A stretch of 64,000 bases of DNA from Lactobacillus sp. ESL0791 (GCF_029433255.1 NZ_JAQTHU010000001.1:868001-932000); one strand, 5' to 3'. Counted from the first letter of the stretch, positions 42,478 to 51,788 are shown. Translations and numbers: made by a program. Notes: generated from the sequence alone by a model not told the origin.

Positions 42478-42822
42478 ATGAAGCTAGATATTCATCAAGG
42501 GGATATTATTTGGTTGAGCTTTGATCCGAGCTTAGGACATGAGCAAAAGGGGCACCGGCCCGCATTGGTTGTATCAAGTGATGACTTTACCTTATTAACG
42601 CGCTCGTTGGTGAAACTAATTCCAATTAGCACCACTAAAAATAAATTTCCGTTACACATTCCCTTGCCATCCGACCTTAAAACGCAAGGTGTGGCTGAAG
42701 TGCAGCAAGAAACCACGTTAGATCTTTCATATCGAAGATGGAAAAAGGTTGAACATGTTGATGAGAAATTTTTAGATAAAATCCTTCAATTAATTAAAGA
42801 AACTTATGAAAAAAGAGCTTAA
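42478..42822 (+). CDS. mazF: MazF-family mRNA interferase
   Basis: 114-residue PemK/MazF endoribonuclease. GDIIWLSFDPSLGHEQKGHRPALVV is the conserved N-terminal strand-turn with the key Arg of GHRPA. LVKLIPISTTKNKFPLHI and VQQETTLDLSYR follow. MazF cuts free mRNA at short sequence motifs; this one's motif is unknown. AGGTGA precedes the ATG. An inverted-repeat terminator (42825) closes the pair. The frame is intact, so the pair is probably active. Confidence 0.9.
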   Translation: MKLDIHQGDIIWLSFDPSLGHEQKGHRPALVVSSDDFTLLTRSLVKLIPISTTKNKFPLHIPLPSDLKTQGVAEVQQETTLDLSYRRWKKVEHVDEKFLDKILQLIKETYEKRA

Positions 42823-42824
42823 CA

Positions 42825-42859
42825 AATAACGCCGCGAACAATAAATTCGCGGCGTTATT
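42825..42859. terminator. Hairpin between mazF and yjdF
   Basis: A perfect 14-base stem AATAACGCCGCGAA / TTCGCGGCGTTATT (42825-42838 with 42846-42859) between convergent genes. T-tracts are weak, but the stem is very stable. Confidence 0.7.
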
Positions 42860-42863
42860 ACAT

Positions 42864-43286
42864 TTAATGACCTTTATGTTTTTGCAAATGTTTGGCTTGG
42901 CGGCAAGCAAAGCGCTCCTGTTGCTGCTTATTTTTAGCAATTTTCTGTTGCTTTTTGCGTCCGGCTTTTTCTTTTACAAATTCTTTTTTCAAAATTAATT
43001 GTGCCTTTGTACCTGTTGCTGTTTTGACAGCCTTGCATGCTAACCTTTGGCGCCTTTTGGGATTAATGCTCTTAATTGGTCTGGCATCAGTATCATCCTT
43101 TACTTTGAAAAATTTGATGCTGGCCCATTCATTAATAATTAATGCATAAATCAAAGTGGTTTTAGGCTGCGCTGTCCCCAAGACAACCTGTCCCACTTCA
43201 TAGTTGGTATCGGAATGCCTTTCAAAGATTGCCTTATAAAAGGGCGGATCGAAAACAATGGTTAAAGAACTTTGAATAACTGACAT
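42864..43286 (-). CDS. yjdF: YjdF-family protein (DUF2992)
   Basis: 140-residue protein with the YjdF pattern. The N-terminal LTIVFDPPFYKAIFERH and VGQVVLGTAQPKTTLIYALI form a beta-rich domain. A C-terminal tail very rich in Lys, Arg and Gln (KKQQKIAKNKQQQERF) is coiled and basic. The function is unknown; in B. subtilis the gene is controlled by a riboswitch sensing azaaromatic compounds. TAAGGAGG precedes the ATG at 43286 and is opposed by CCTCC in the leader, as expected for riboswitch control of translation. Confidence 0.85.
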   Translation of the reverse strand: MSVIQSSLTIVFDPPFYKAIFERHSDTNYEVGQVVLGTAQPKTTLIYALIINEWASIKFFKVKDDTDARPIKSINPKRRQRLACKAVKTATGTKAQLILKKEFVKEKAGRKKQQKIAKNKQQQERFACRQAKHLQKHKGH

Positions 43287-43294
43287 AAAATGTC

Positions 43295-43415
43295 ATCCTC
43301 CTTAAATAAATTAAGAAAGATGGACAACCAAGGAGGCAGGTTACTGATAGCATGCGCTACGTCCGGACTACCAACCGGACCGTGTTTTTTCTTTCTAATA
43401 TTAGCCTACCACAAA
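43295..43415 (-). promoter_or_regulatory. Probable yjdF riboswitch
   Basis: On the minus strand the leader has the stem GTCCGG-TTGGTAGT-CCGGAC, the hairpin TAGC-GCAT-GCTA, and then CCTGCCTCCTTGG, which can pair with the ribosome site AAGGAGG. Position upstream of a YjdF gene matches the described yjdF motif. I rely on context and structure, not on an alignment. Confidence 0.6.
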
Positions 43416-43536
43416 ACAATTGTTTTTTATGGAAATTTTTCACATAAGCGGTCGGTTTTGTTTAAAGATATTTGCTTATTGCTGTATTAAAGTTTTATAA
43501 TACTAGAGATTATAATTTTTTATGCAGGAACTTAAA

Positions 43537-44262
43537 ATGGGAAAAAATGTTGTAATTGCTCAATTTTTTACTAATATGTACGATGCGCTTCTTAAGCAAA
43601 CTTTGCAAAATGTTGATATTGTGAAGGAAACACATAATTTATATGAGTCAGTAGCAAGATATGATCTGGAACTAGATACTCTAATTAATTTTGTAAATCA
43701 TACAAAAGCGCCAAAATTGCAAAAATTCATTACCATTAAAACTTTTAATCATTATCCAAGTAATAAATTTTATTTTTTGCGCTGGGAAATAACTTTTGAT
43801 TATTTGTTAAGGCATCCTGAAATTGAAAATGCTGCACTCGTTGATGCAGGTGACGTTGAGATGCTTAACTATCCATTTGACGATCTTGAAAAGGATATGT
43901 TGTATGTTGGTGATGAAAATCTGAACCTTACTTGTTTTATTATTGCAGATGATAATAAGCCTAAATATGTAGCCGACTTTACTGAAAAGGGACGGTATTT
44001 GCAGATGTTAAATGCTGGTATTTTGGTTGGCAGTCGTAAAATATTACTTGAATTTTTAGCTATTATGGTTAGATTAATTGTAGAAGATGCGAAAAATGAA
44101 AAATTTCACCCTGAAAAGGCTCATTTAGGGAATTATGAGATGTCACTGGTAAATTATGTTCTTTACAATATGTTTCCAGGAAGAGTTTGTCATGGGCGCA
44201 AAGTAGCAACCCGTTTTACATATTATGAGCGGAATAGTTCAGCTTGGTTTAAGCATAAATAA
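43537..44262 (+). CDS. Uncharacterised glycosyltransferase-like protein; cassette gene 1, copy 2
   Basis: 241-residue paralog of the protein at 5884, with the same invariant blocks: NAALVDAGDVEMLNYPFDD, LNAGILVGSRKILLEF, VEDAKNEKFHPEKAHLG and the terminal SSAWFKHK. An Asp-x-x-Asp turn in the first block may bind a metal and nucleotide-sugar; this is inferred from pattern only. I chose ATG 43537, with CAGGAAC about 7 bases upstream, because the protein then aligns to its paralog; the ATG at 43522 has no ribosome site. Base composition is more AT-rich than copy 1. It forms a pair with the gene at 44279. Confidence 0.6.
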   Translation: MGKNVVIAQFFTNMYDALLKQTLQNVDIVKETHNLYESVARYDLELDTLINFVNHTKAPKLQKFITIKTFNHYPSNKFYFLRWEITFDYLLRHPEIENAALVDAGDVEMLNYPFDDLEKDMLYVGDENLNLTCFIIADDNKPKYVADFTEKGRYLQMLNAGILVGSRKILLEFLAIMVRLIVEDAKNEKFHPEKAHLGNYEMSLVNYVLYNMFPGRVCHGRKVATRFTYYERNSSAWFKHK

Positions 44263-44278
44263 GGAAAATTGGTGCAAG

Positions 44279-45061
44279 ATGAATGAAAATGAATTTCTCA
44301 AACGATATGGTACGAACGTATTTACTTTTCAAGTCTACATAGATAAAACTTGGAAAAATGTTCAAATGGGTAGAACTTCAAATGCGCCCTTGGTTATTAT
44401 TTTTAATCAAGATCATACTTTGAGTTTTCCGTCTAAAATAGGCTTTTATCCTGACGAACGTCGCTGGGAATTCGATGAAGCGAAGCAAGAGATCATTTTT
44501 AAAGATGAGTCTGGAACTAAAATTACAGATCGATATGTATTACCAACTGTTAATGATGACCATTTTTTTATTTTAGTTGATGTTAATGACAAAAATAAAC
44601 ATTATATTTGTTCCAAGAATTTTAATTTTAACCAAAGCGTAGTGATAACCAGTGCTTTGCCCAGTCAGCGTTTAATTTTAATGGAAGAACCCCGCTCCGC
44701 CGAAATTAAAGCAGATATGGAAGATTATAGTAAAAAATACTGTTGTGCGCTTAAGCTGCTGCCGAAGATGGCGAATGATCAGTGGGCGCTAATTAATAAT
44801 GCCTGGTCAGTAATTTGTCATGATCCTGATTTGCAGGAAGTTTGTGTGCTTATTGAGGGGCTACCCAATTTAGATGAAAAAGTCTGGTTTAAAAAACTAA
44901 CCATTCAAGCTGGCGATAATCAAATCAAGCTGATTTCTGGAAAACGGTCAGACGTTATCGTTGCGTTAAGTCAGCTGCTGATTATGCATGATCACCAGCT
45001 TTTAGCCCAAGAGAAAATAGCGCCCCCAATTGAATTACTGCCGCAGATAATTACGGATTAA
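44279..45061 (+). CDS. Uncharacterised protein; cassette gene 2, copy 2
   Basis: 260-residue paralog of the protein at 6637 (about 40% identical). Conserved parts are the start MNENEFL, FNQDHTLSFPS, GFYPDERRWEFDE, SQLLIMH and many aromatic residues in the N-terminal beta-rich half. I chose the ATG at 44279, which has AAGGA about 13 bases upstream, as in copy 1. The longer frame from 44225 would overlap gene 1 by 38 bases without support. No signal peptide or membrane segment is seen. The function is unknown, and the tight linkage to gene 1 in both copies suggests a joint role. Confidence 0.55.
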   Translation: MNENEFLKRYGTNVFTFQVYIDKTWKNVQMGRTSNAPLVIIFNQDHTLSFPSKIGFYPDERRWEFDEAKQEIIFKDESGTKITDRYVLPTVNDDHFFILVDVNDKNKHYICSKNFNFNQSVVITSALPSQRLILMEEPRSAEIKADMEDYSKKYCCALKLLPKMANDQWALINNAWSVICHDPDLQEVCVLIEGLPNLDEKVWFKKLTIQAGDNQIKLISGKRSDVIVALSQLLIMHDHQLLAQEKIAPPIELLPQIITD

Positions 45062-45088
45062 GTAGACTTAATTTATTAGAGGAAGAGA

Positions 45089-45652
45089 ATGAATAGGGGA
45101 GATTATCTACAAAGGGTAACACTAGGCAAGGTGCAAACCAATCCTAAGATTGAATTAGCTGAATATGAGCCACATTGGCCGCAGGATTTTCAGGAAGAGA
45201 AGACTAAGATTAAACATGTTTTGGGCGAAACAGCATTAAAAATCGAGCATATCGGTTCAACTTCGGTTCCCGGTTTGTGTGCCAAGCCGATAATTGATAT
45301 TCTGCTGCTTGTACCGGATTCCGGGAATGAAGAAAGTTACGTGCCGCAATTAGAAAAAGCGGGCTACATCTTGCGGATTAGGGAACCTGAGTGGCAGGAG
45401 CACCGGATGTTTGTCGGTACAAAAAGAAAGCTGCACCTGCATGTTTTCAGTCCAAATAGTCAAGAAGCTAGGGACATGCTGCACTTCCGTGACTGGCTGC
45501 GCATCAACAAAGCTGACCGAGAAAAGTATCAGCAGGCAAAAGAAGATTTGGCAAAACGCTCTTGGAAAACCGTGCAGGAGTACGCCGATGCCAAGGGACC
45601 GGTGGTAAACGAGATCAAGAAGCGGGCCAACCACTATTTTTTGAATAATTAG
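45089..45652 (+). CDS. GrpB-like nucleotidyltransferase (UPF0157)
   Basis: 187-residue GrpB/UPF0157 protein, a nucleotidyltransferase-fold family of unknown role. Typical motifs are AEYEPHWPQDFQEE, KIEHIGSTSVPGLCAKPIID (Gly-Ser and Asp of the NTase active site) and HLHVFSPNS. The ATG follows AGAGGAAG. It lies 27 bases after the second cassette, without a terminator between, so it may be co-transcribed. It is closed by a bidirectional hairpin. Confidence 0.88.
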   Translation: MNRGDYLQRVTLGKVQTNPKIELAEYEPHWPQDFQEEKTKIKHVLGETALKIEHIGSTSVPGLCAKPIIDILLLVPDSGNEESYVPQLEKAGYILRIREPEWQEHRMFVGTKRKLHLHVFSPNSQEARDMLHFRDWLRINKADREKYQQAKEDLAKRSWKTVQEYADAKGPVVNEIKKRANHYFLNN

Positions 45653-45659
45653 TTTGTAA

Positions 45660-45700
45660 AAAAATGCAATCCCCATTAGTGAGAATTGCACTTTTTTAAT
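45660..45700. terminator. Bidirectional terminator
   Basis: TGCAAT pairs with ATTGCA (45664-45669 with 45685-45690), with A-runs before and T-runs after, so it works on both strands. It separates the GrpB-like gene from the convergent permease gene. Confidence 0.7.
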
Positions 45701-48473
45701 CAACCGATTTTAATGCCTCGAGCATATCAATGTTTTTCAACTTATTATTGACAACAAAACCAAGAATCAGCGTGATTAGACCAATTACACCCAGCGGCCA
45801 AAGGAAGCTGGAGACCGATAATCCCGGATTGAACATCACGTTGTCGGGTGGAACGACATAAAGAATATAGCGGTAGAGCAGGTCGCCTGTCAGGTAGCCG
45901 ACCAGAATGCCGATTCCGGTTAAAAGAATTGTCTCGCGATAAATATACATGGTAACTTCGTTATCGTAAAAGCCTAAAACCTTGATCGTTGATAATTCCC
46001 GGATCCGCTCAAAGATATTAATGTTGGTTAAATTATATTGGATGACGATTGCTAGTAGGCCGGCAACGACGATCAGAACCACCATAATCATGTTCAGCGA
46101 CTGCACAACCGTATCGATTTCCTTACTGAGGGCAGTGTTTTGAACCACACCGGCGACGCCCGCAAGTTTCATGAATTGTGCGGCTTCTTGTTCGGTGTTT
46201 TTCCTGCTGCCATTTTTAAGAATGATCATAGCGGCATTGGCGTGATAGTTTTTACCAAAAGCCTTGCGGTAGGCATCCTTGTTCATGAAGATGAAATGTC
46301 CCATATACATTTCGGTAAGGCCAGTGATCTTAATCGTGTAGTGGCGGTCATTTGCACCGTCAACAGTGATTTTATCGCCGACATTAACGCCTAACAAGTC
46401 GGCCAGACGTTCGGAAACGACTGCCCCTTTGTCGGTTAACGCCAATTGCTGCCCAGTTTTACGCTTGTTTAAATGCACATAATTGGCAAAAGACTTCGTG
46501 CTCGACGGAACAATCAGGGTAATATCCTGGGTGTCATTATTTTTACCGGCTACCTTGGTTAAAGATTCATAATGTACAGGTGCACTGGCCTTAACTTCTT
46601 TACTAGCCATTTTATCTTGAATTGCCGACTTTTGTTTAGCCGTGATTGGTGTTTTTTGGGCAACAATCATATCGTAACGGATGAGGTGGCCGAATTGACG
46701 CTCGTTGATGCGGCCGATTGAGTTTTTGACTGAAAAACCGGCAAAGAGCAGTGTGGCGGCCCCACAGACACCAAAGATGGTCATCAGCATTCGTTTCTTG
46801 TAGCGGAAAATATTCCGCGCCGTTACCTTGTGGGTGAAATTAAGGTGATTCCAGATGAAAGGAATCTTTTCCAGCATGATTTTTGAACCTTTGGCTGGCG
46901 GTTTAGGCAGCAGCAATGCTGCCGGTTTTTCAGAAATTTCGCTTTTGGCGGTCAAATATGCCGGAAAAACCGTGCTTAGCAGGGAAAGAACCAGTGCAAT
47001 CAAACTGATTGGCCAATAAAAATGTTCTTCAATCGGCGGCAGTGTGATCGCCTTGTAATAGGCATGATAAACAATCTGCGGCAGCAAGGTGTGCCCCAAA
47101 TAAATACCGATAATTGTGCCCAGCGTTCCGGAAATAAAACCGTAGAAGGTGAACTTGTTGATGATCACCCGATCATCGTAGCCTAAAGCTTTCAAGGTTC
47201 CCGAATTGATTCGTTCTTCATCAATAAAGCGGTTCATTGTTGTAAAGGTAACTAGTGCTGCAACAAAGTAAAGGAAGATCGGAAAGACCTTGGCAAGATC
47301 GTCAACAACTTGGGCAATCGTGGTGTAAACGACATTACCCTCATTTCCGGGAATTTCCCGCCGGGTATAAACGTTATAATTTGGCTCTTTTAATTCTGCA
47401 GCTTGCCGTTTTACTTTATCTAACGCCCGCTGTTTGCTATTGATTTTCTTATTAGCTTTGCCAGCAAGATGTTGAAATTTTGCCTGACTTTGGTGATAGG
47501 CAGCCGCTTTTACAGCAAGTTCCTGCTTTGCCTGTGCTAGTTGTCCGGCATTTTTGCCCAACAGCAGCTCTTGCTGACCAATTGCGGCTTTGGCCGCAGC
47601 GAGTTGCTTTCCTGCTTGCTCCAATTTTGCTTGCTGCACTTGCAGTTTTTGCTTTGCCTGTGTGATCTTTTGCTGCTGAGGCGCAAGCTGCCGGTCAATA
47701 TAGTGGCTGATCCGCTTCTTGCGCAGTGGTGCTTCTTTCTTTAGTTCCTTTTTTAAAGCTTTTTTATCGTTGCTGATCCGCAGCGTATAAGTTGCGCCAT
47801 AAGAATCGAGGCCACGCAAATTTTTATATGTGAGGTTGGCCGTTGTGTAAACCGTCTGCACAAAATTTTGCGGCATGACAACCGCATAGCCCTTTAATTC
47901 GCCGCTGCCGCTGGTGCTTTGGCCTAAATTGACACTGGACAGGATCTGGCTTGAGCGGACAAAACCGACAATTTTAAATGAATGACGCTTTAAAAGCCTT
48001 GTTCCCAGAATATTTTTCTTCTCGGCAAAAGTAATTTGCTGCCCGATTCGATAATGTTTTGCATAGTTGTCCGCTAATGCGATCTCATTTTTCTGAGTAG
48101 GCAAGCGGCCCTTGCGCAGCTCATATTTGCCGACCTTTTTTGGCTTAGAAAAAATCCGGAAGCTTTCACGATTGCTTTTGATAACCGTATCGGTCATGTA
48201 GCCGAATTCGGCTTCCTTAAGACCGCGTGTTTTCTTGATGCGGTTAACATCTTGCTTGTCCAAACCATAATCGCTGATGACAGTTAGATCGGGGGTGTTT
48301 AACTTTTGCGCGTAAGTGTTACCGGTCGCCCGCATGTCGGGGCCGGTAACAAAGAGGCCGACAAGGGCAAAAGCACCGATCATCATTAGGCCGAGAATCG
48401 ATAAAAATTGCCCCTTGGTATGCCTAATCGACTGCCAAATATCCCGCCAGATAATTTTATTCATCATCTTCAC
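45696..48473 (-). CDS. ABC exporter permease, FtsX/MacB type
   Basis: 925-residue permease with two FtsX-like domains. The N-terminal anchor (FLSILGLMMIGAFALVGLFV) is followed by a large extracytoplasmic domain. A coiled coil (roughly residues 250-360, rich in Gln, Lys and Ala: QAKQKLQVQQAKLEQAGKQL) comes next, then four helices, a second outer domain and four helices near the C-terminus. Such permeases work with a LolD/MacB-type ATPase to move lipids or peptides or to drive cell-surface processes. It directly follows its ATPase gene, with no bases between. The substrate is unknown. Confidence 0.85.
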   Translation of the reverse strand: MKMMNKIIWRDIWQSIRHTKGQFLSILGLMMIGAFALVGLFVTGPDMRATGNTYAQKLNTPDLTVISDYGLDKQDVNRIKKTRGLKEAEFGYMTDTVIKSNRESFRIFSKPKKVGKYELRKGRLPTQKNEIALADNYAKHYRIGQQITFAEKKNILGTRLLKRHSFKIVGFVRSSQILSSVNLGQSTSGSGELKGYAVVMPQNFVQTVYTTANLTYKNLRGLDSYGATYTLRISNDKKALKKELKKEAPLRKKRISHYIDRQLAPQQQKITQAKQKLQVQQAKLEQAGKQLAAAKAAIGQQELLLGKNAGQLAQAKQELAVKAAAYHQSQAKFQHLAGKANKKINSKQRALDKVKRQAAELKEPNYNVYTRREIPGNEGNVVYTTIAQVVDDLAKVFPIFLYFVAALVTFTTMNRFIDEERINSGTLKALGYDDRVIINKFTFYGFISGTLGTIIGIYLGHTLLPQIVYHAYYKAITLPPIEEHFYWPISLIALVLSLLSTVFPAYLTAKSEISEKPAALLLPKPPAKGSKIMLEKIPFIWNHLNFTHKVTARNIFRYKKRMLMTIFGVCGAATLLFAGFSVKNSIGRINERQFGHLIRYDMIVAQKTPITAKQKSAIQDKMASKEVKASAPVHYESLTKVAGKNNDTQDITLIVPSSTKSFANYVHLNKRKTGQQLALTDKGAVVSERLADLLGVNVGDKITVDGANDRHYTIKITGLTEMYMGHFIFMNKDAYRKAFGKNYHANAAMIILKNGSRKNTEQEAAQFMKLAGVAGVVQNTALSKEIDTVVQSLNMIMVVLIVVAGLLAIVIQYNLTNINIFERIRELSTIKVLGFYDNEVTMYIYRETILLTGIGILVGYLTGDLLYRYILYVVPPDNVMFNPGLSVSSFLWPLGVIGLITLILGFVVNNKLKNIDMLEALKSVD

Positions 48474-49175
48474 CTACCATTTAACGTTTGCAATTGCTTC
48501 GGGTTGCTCATTTTGTTCAATTTGGGTCACCTTGCCGTCATGAAAATGAATCACGCGGTCGGCGATAGGGGCAATTGTGCTGTTGTGGGTGACGATAATA
48601 ACAGTTGTGCCCTTTTTGCGGCTCATGTCGGCAATAATCTGGAGCACCTGCTTGCCGGTCTCGTAGTCAAGCGCACCGGTTGGCTCGTCGCAGAGGAGAA
48701 TTTTGGGATTTTTAGCAATGGCTCGAGCAATTGCCACCCGCTGCTGCTCACCGCCGGATAATTCGGCCGGAAAATTGTTGATGCGTTTTTTAAGTCCCAC
48801 GTCGGTTAGTACCTTAACAGGATCCATCGCATCACTAACAATTTCCGAAGCCAGTTCGACGTTTTCGCGTGCGGTCAAGTTTTGAATTAAATTGTAAAAC
48901 TGGAAGACAAAGCCGATATCATTTCGGCGGTAGGTTGTCAGTTGGCGTCGATTGTAGTTGGCGATATTGTAGCCGTCAATGATGACATCGCCTTCAGAAT
49001 TTGTGTCCATGCCGCCCAGAATATTTAAAATGGTTGATTTGCCGGCACCCGATGCCCCCAAAATCACGGTCAGTTCACCTTTCTTAATTGTAAAACTAAC
49101 GTCATTGTTGGCCAAAACCTCGGTATCGCCAGTTTGGTAGCGCTTATAGCTATGTTTTACTTCAATATAACTCAT
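48474..49175 (-). CDS. ABC transporter ATPase, LolD/MacB type
   Basis: 233-residue ATPase. Walker [14 protein letters not shown], the Q-loop [14 protein letters not shown] typical of the LolD/MacB group, signature [16 protein letters not shown], Walker [13 protein letters not shown] and an H-loop in VTHNS are all present. It energises the FtsX-type permease at 45696. The start is the ATG at 49175 ([13 protein letters not shown]) with GAGAAGG upstream; the frame is open further up, but that part overlaps the phosphatase gene. Confidence 0.92.
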   Translation of the reverse strand: MSYIEVKHSYKRYQTGDTEVLANNDVSFTIKKGELTVILGASGAGKSTILNILGGMDTNSEGDVIIDGYNIANYNRRQLTTYRRNDIGFVFQFYNLIQNLTARENVELASEIVSDAMDPVKVLTDVGLKKRINNFPAELSGGEQQRVAIARAIAKNPKILLCDEPTGALDYETGKQVLQIIADMSRKKGTTVIIVTHNSTIAPIADRVIHFHDGKVTQIEQNEQPEAIANVKW

Positions 49176-49194
49176 TTCTTGCTTAACCTTCTCT

Positions 49195-50007
49195 TTATTG
49201 TAGATAACTTTCCAATACCTGCAGAACGCCGCTGTCATTGTTGCTGGGTGCCTTATATTTGGCCAGCTTGATGATTCGCTCGTCACCGTTGGCCATCGCG
49301 TAGCTGTAACCCGCCAGTTCCAGCATTTCTTTGTCGTTCAGGCCATCGCCAAAGGCAATTAACTCTTCCGGCTTAATATCAAAATAGCGTAAGAAATATT
49401 TTAGCCCTTGGGCCTTGTTGACACCGTACGGCATAACGTCAATGTTGCTAAAGCCGCTTGTGGTGCAGAAGATGCGTTCACTGTTGCTATTATTGAATTC
49501 ACGTTCCATCTTGCCGGCTAGAGATGAGCTACAGTCAAGCGTCAGTTTGGTAATCCGGTCACTTGGCGGAATTTTCGTTAAGTTTGCCATCTGAACTAAG
49601 TCGGGATAATAAAAGAACATTTTTTTCTTAAAATCCGGCGTTGCTCTGGGATTGATGTAGGCCCGATCAATTCCGCTGGCGGTAATTTGAGCCGAAGGAT
49701 AATAATTTTGAATAAAATTGATTAATTTAATTGCCGTTTTATAAGTAAAAACATGACTAGAAATGATTTTATTGTCCTGCAGTAAAATCGATCCGTTATC
49801 GGCAACAACGTTGATTCGGTTTAAGAAGCCGCTGAAATCGCGCCGCAGCCGCATCATTGGGCGGCCGCTGGAAACAATAAAGTGAATATGGTGCTGGCGC
49901 AACTTGGTTAAAACATGTTCGAAACGGCGGTGATCGTATTCTAGCTGGTCATTTTCAAAAGTCCCGTCCATGTCCACGGCAACTGCTTTAAAGTGAATTT
50001 TTGGCAT
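49195..50007 (-). CDS. Cof-type HAD phosphatase
   Basis: 270-residue HAD-IIB phosphatase. Motif I VDMDGTFEND (~11-20), motif II SSGRPM, and the motif IV region GDGLNDKEMLELAG are present. The C2 cap lies between. It is a second member of the family seen at 16599, not closely similar. AAGGAGA precedes the ATG. Its stop is 19 bases before the ABC ATPase start, and both are on the minus strand, so it belongs to the ABC operon. Confidence 0.9.
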   Translation of the reverse strand: MPKIHFKAVAVDMDGTFENDQLEYDHRRFEHVLTKLRQHHIHFIVSSGRPMMRLRRDFSGFLNRINVVADNGSILLQDNKIISSHVFTYKTAIKLINFIQNYYPSAQITASGIDRAYINPRATPDFKKKMFFYYPDLVQMANLTKIPPSDRITKLTLDCSSSLAGKMEREFNNSNSERIFCTTSGFSNIDVMPYGVNKAQGLKYFLRYFDIKPEELIAFGDGLNDKEMLELAGYSYAMANGDERIIKLAKYKAPSNNDSGVLQVLESYLQ

Positions 50008-50089
50008 TATGTTCTCCTTAACTTATATAACTATGATAATTATACAGTGAAGTATTTCATAATTTAACGAATTTGGCTAAATTTATCAA

Positions 50090-50121
50090 AAAAACAGACC
50101 TACTTGAAAGTAAGTCTGTCT
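50090..50121 (-). terminator. Terminator of the amino-acid permease gene
   Basis: On the minus strand, ACAGACTTACT and AGTAGGTCTGT pair (50094-50104 with 50109-50119), followed by T7. It lies 18 bases beyond the permease stop. Confidence 0.85.
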
Positions 50122-50138
50122 AAAGCGTCATATTAAAA

Positions 50139-51788
50139 TTAATTCTCGCTTGCAATTGGTTTTCTGCGGCCAACCAGCCAGCAAATTAGGATGGCTGTGA
50201 CTGCTTCAATTACAATCAGCAGGATATTTAGTGGAAGGGCAAGCTGGCTGATATGAATGTTAGCCATTTTTGTTCCACCTAAATAGACATCGACAATTAC
50301 CGAACCAATGATTAGGCAAAACATGATAATCCATTGCGGTTTGCTGAAGGCGATGCCGTATTCTTCTTCACGCCGCCGAATCCCGGGCAGGATTGTCCCA
50401 AGGCCGATTAAGACGACAACGGCAATAATATTAATGATCAGTTCGTACCACCAGTAACCGCTGTAAGTTTTGATATCCTGTGGGGCAATTCCCAACACCG
50501 TGGCAACAGCCGTTACCACCAGCAGGAATAATCCTGCAAGGTAGGCCAGTTTGTCGTTTTTAATGAAGACATACTTGGACGGGAATTTTGCGGAATTCTT
50601 TCTGATACGCATAAATGAGTAAAAGATCCAGCAGGTAACCCCCGGCGAAACAATGGCGTTAAGGTTCAACAGCCAGTTAAAGATATCGTTCATGTCAGGC
50701 AGGAAAATTCCGAGCAGCATGATGAAGGCCGAAAGTGAAACGGTTAAGATGTAGCCGTTGATCGGTAGGCCATTCTTGTCCTTTTTCCGTAAGAATTTCG
50801 GCATGTATTTGTCGCCGGTGTCGGAAATGAGCATTCTGGTCATCGCATCAAGCAGCACGGCCAGCAGGGCAGCGTTATAAAAGACGGATGTCCAGGCCCA
50901 TAAAAAGAGCAGGCCTTTACCTAAACCATATTGGTGACCAACCATGTCAAAAACATAGTAGGCACCGTTCATTTTTAGATCATTTGGAATATGATAGGCA
51001 TTAAAGTAGATACCTAGAGCAAATGAACCAAAAACTGTTAGGAAAATGGTCATGATTGCCAGCGAAATCATCGCTTTCGGGAAATCGTACTGCGGTTTTT
51101 TCATTTGCGTAACGTATGGTGCAACCAATTCACAGCCGTTCAAGGCGTAGATCAACATGGCGACGGTTGTCCAGTAATGCATGTCAAATTTTGGAATCAG
51201 AGTGTGCCAAGTAAATGGCTGAGTTGCCATGTGGCCGCCGGATTTTGCCAAGCCCAAGAAGGCCAAAAAGACAAACATCAGGGTCATGAAGAGCATTAAC
51301 CCGCCGCCAATCGTTGACAGAACCTCCATTGACCGGGAAAAATAATGTTCAACAAAAATAAAGATGATGAACATGGTAAAGGTTAAGATTGCGAAGGTTG
51401 AGTTGGAAATTTGGTGCTGAAATTTTTCGGAACCGGTCAGAGCCCAGCCAATGTCAACAATGATCTCGTTAGCTGAATCCACGGCATACGGAATTGAGGC
51501 TGCCCAGTAAGTCCAAGCCGTGAAGTAGCCAAGAAATTCACCGTCGGTGCCGCGCACCCATGATGAAAGGCCGCCGCCGCCTTTGCTGAAGACGGAACCG
51601 AGCTGACCGACCATCAAAGAATACGGAATTACGTAAAAGATACACATAATGATCCATGAGGTGACGACCGGCATCCCCTGGTTTTGAAAGTTGTACATGA
51701 TATCGTCTAGGCCGATAACTGTGCAGAAGGCCATCAGGGTCAGAGTGGGCCAATTGATATATTTTTTGTTATTAGTTAAATCATCCAC
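50139..51788 (-). CDS. APC-family amino-acid permease
   Basis: 549-residue transporter with about 12-13 hydrophobic helices. It belongs to the amino acid-polyamine-organocation family: the helix 1 region FCTVIGLDDIMYNFQNQGMP replaces the more usual small-residue motif, and SSWVRGTDGEFLGYF follows helix 2, as in the glutamate/GABA or YfnA-like groups. The substrate is unknown. It is monocistronic, with GGAGGAG before the ATG at 51788. A divergent yebC gene lies upstream. Confidence 0.85.
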   Translation of the reverse strand: MDDLTNNKKYINWPTLTLMAFCTVIGLDDIMYNFQNQGMPVVTSWIIMCIFYVIPYSLMVGQLGSVFSKGGGGLSSWVRGTDGEFLGYFTAWTYWAASIPYAVDSANEIIVDIGWALTGSEKFQHQISNSTFAILTFTMFIIFIFVEHYFSRSMEVLSTIGGGLMLFMTLMFVFLAFLGLAKSGGHMATQPFTWHTLIPKFDMHYWTTVAMLIYALNGCELVAPYVTQMKKPQYDFPKAMISLAIMTIFLTVFGSFALGIYFNAYHIPNDLKMNGAYYVFDMVGHQYGLGKGLLFLWAWTSVFYNAALLAVLLDAMTRMLISDTGDKYMPKFLRKKDKNGLPINGYILTVSLSAFIMLLGIFLPDMNDIFNWLLNLNAIVSPGVTCWIFYSFMRIRKNSAKFPSKYVFIKNDKLAYLAGLFLLVVTAVATVLGIAPQDIKTYSGYWWYELIINIIAVVVLIGLGTILPGIRRREEEYGIAFSKPQWIIMFCLIIGSVIVDVYLGGTKMANIHISQLALPLNILLIVIEAVTAILICWLVGRRKPIASEN

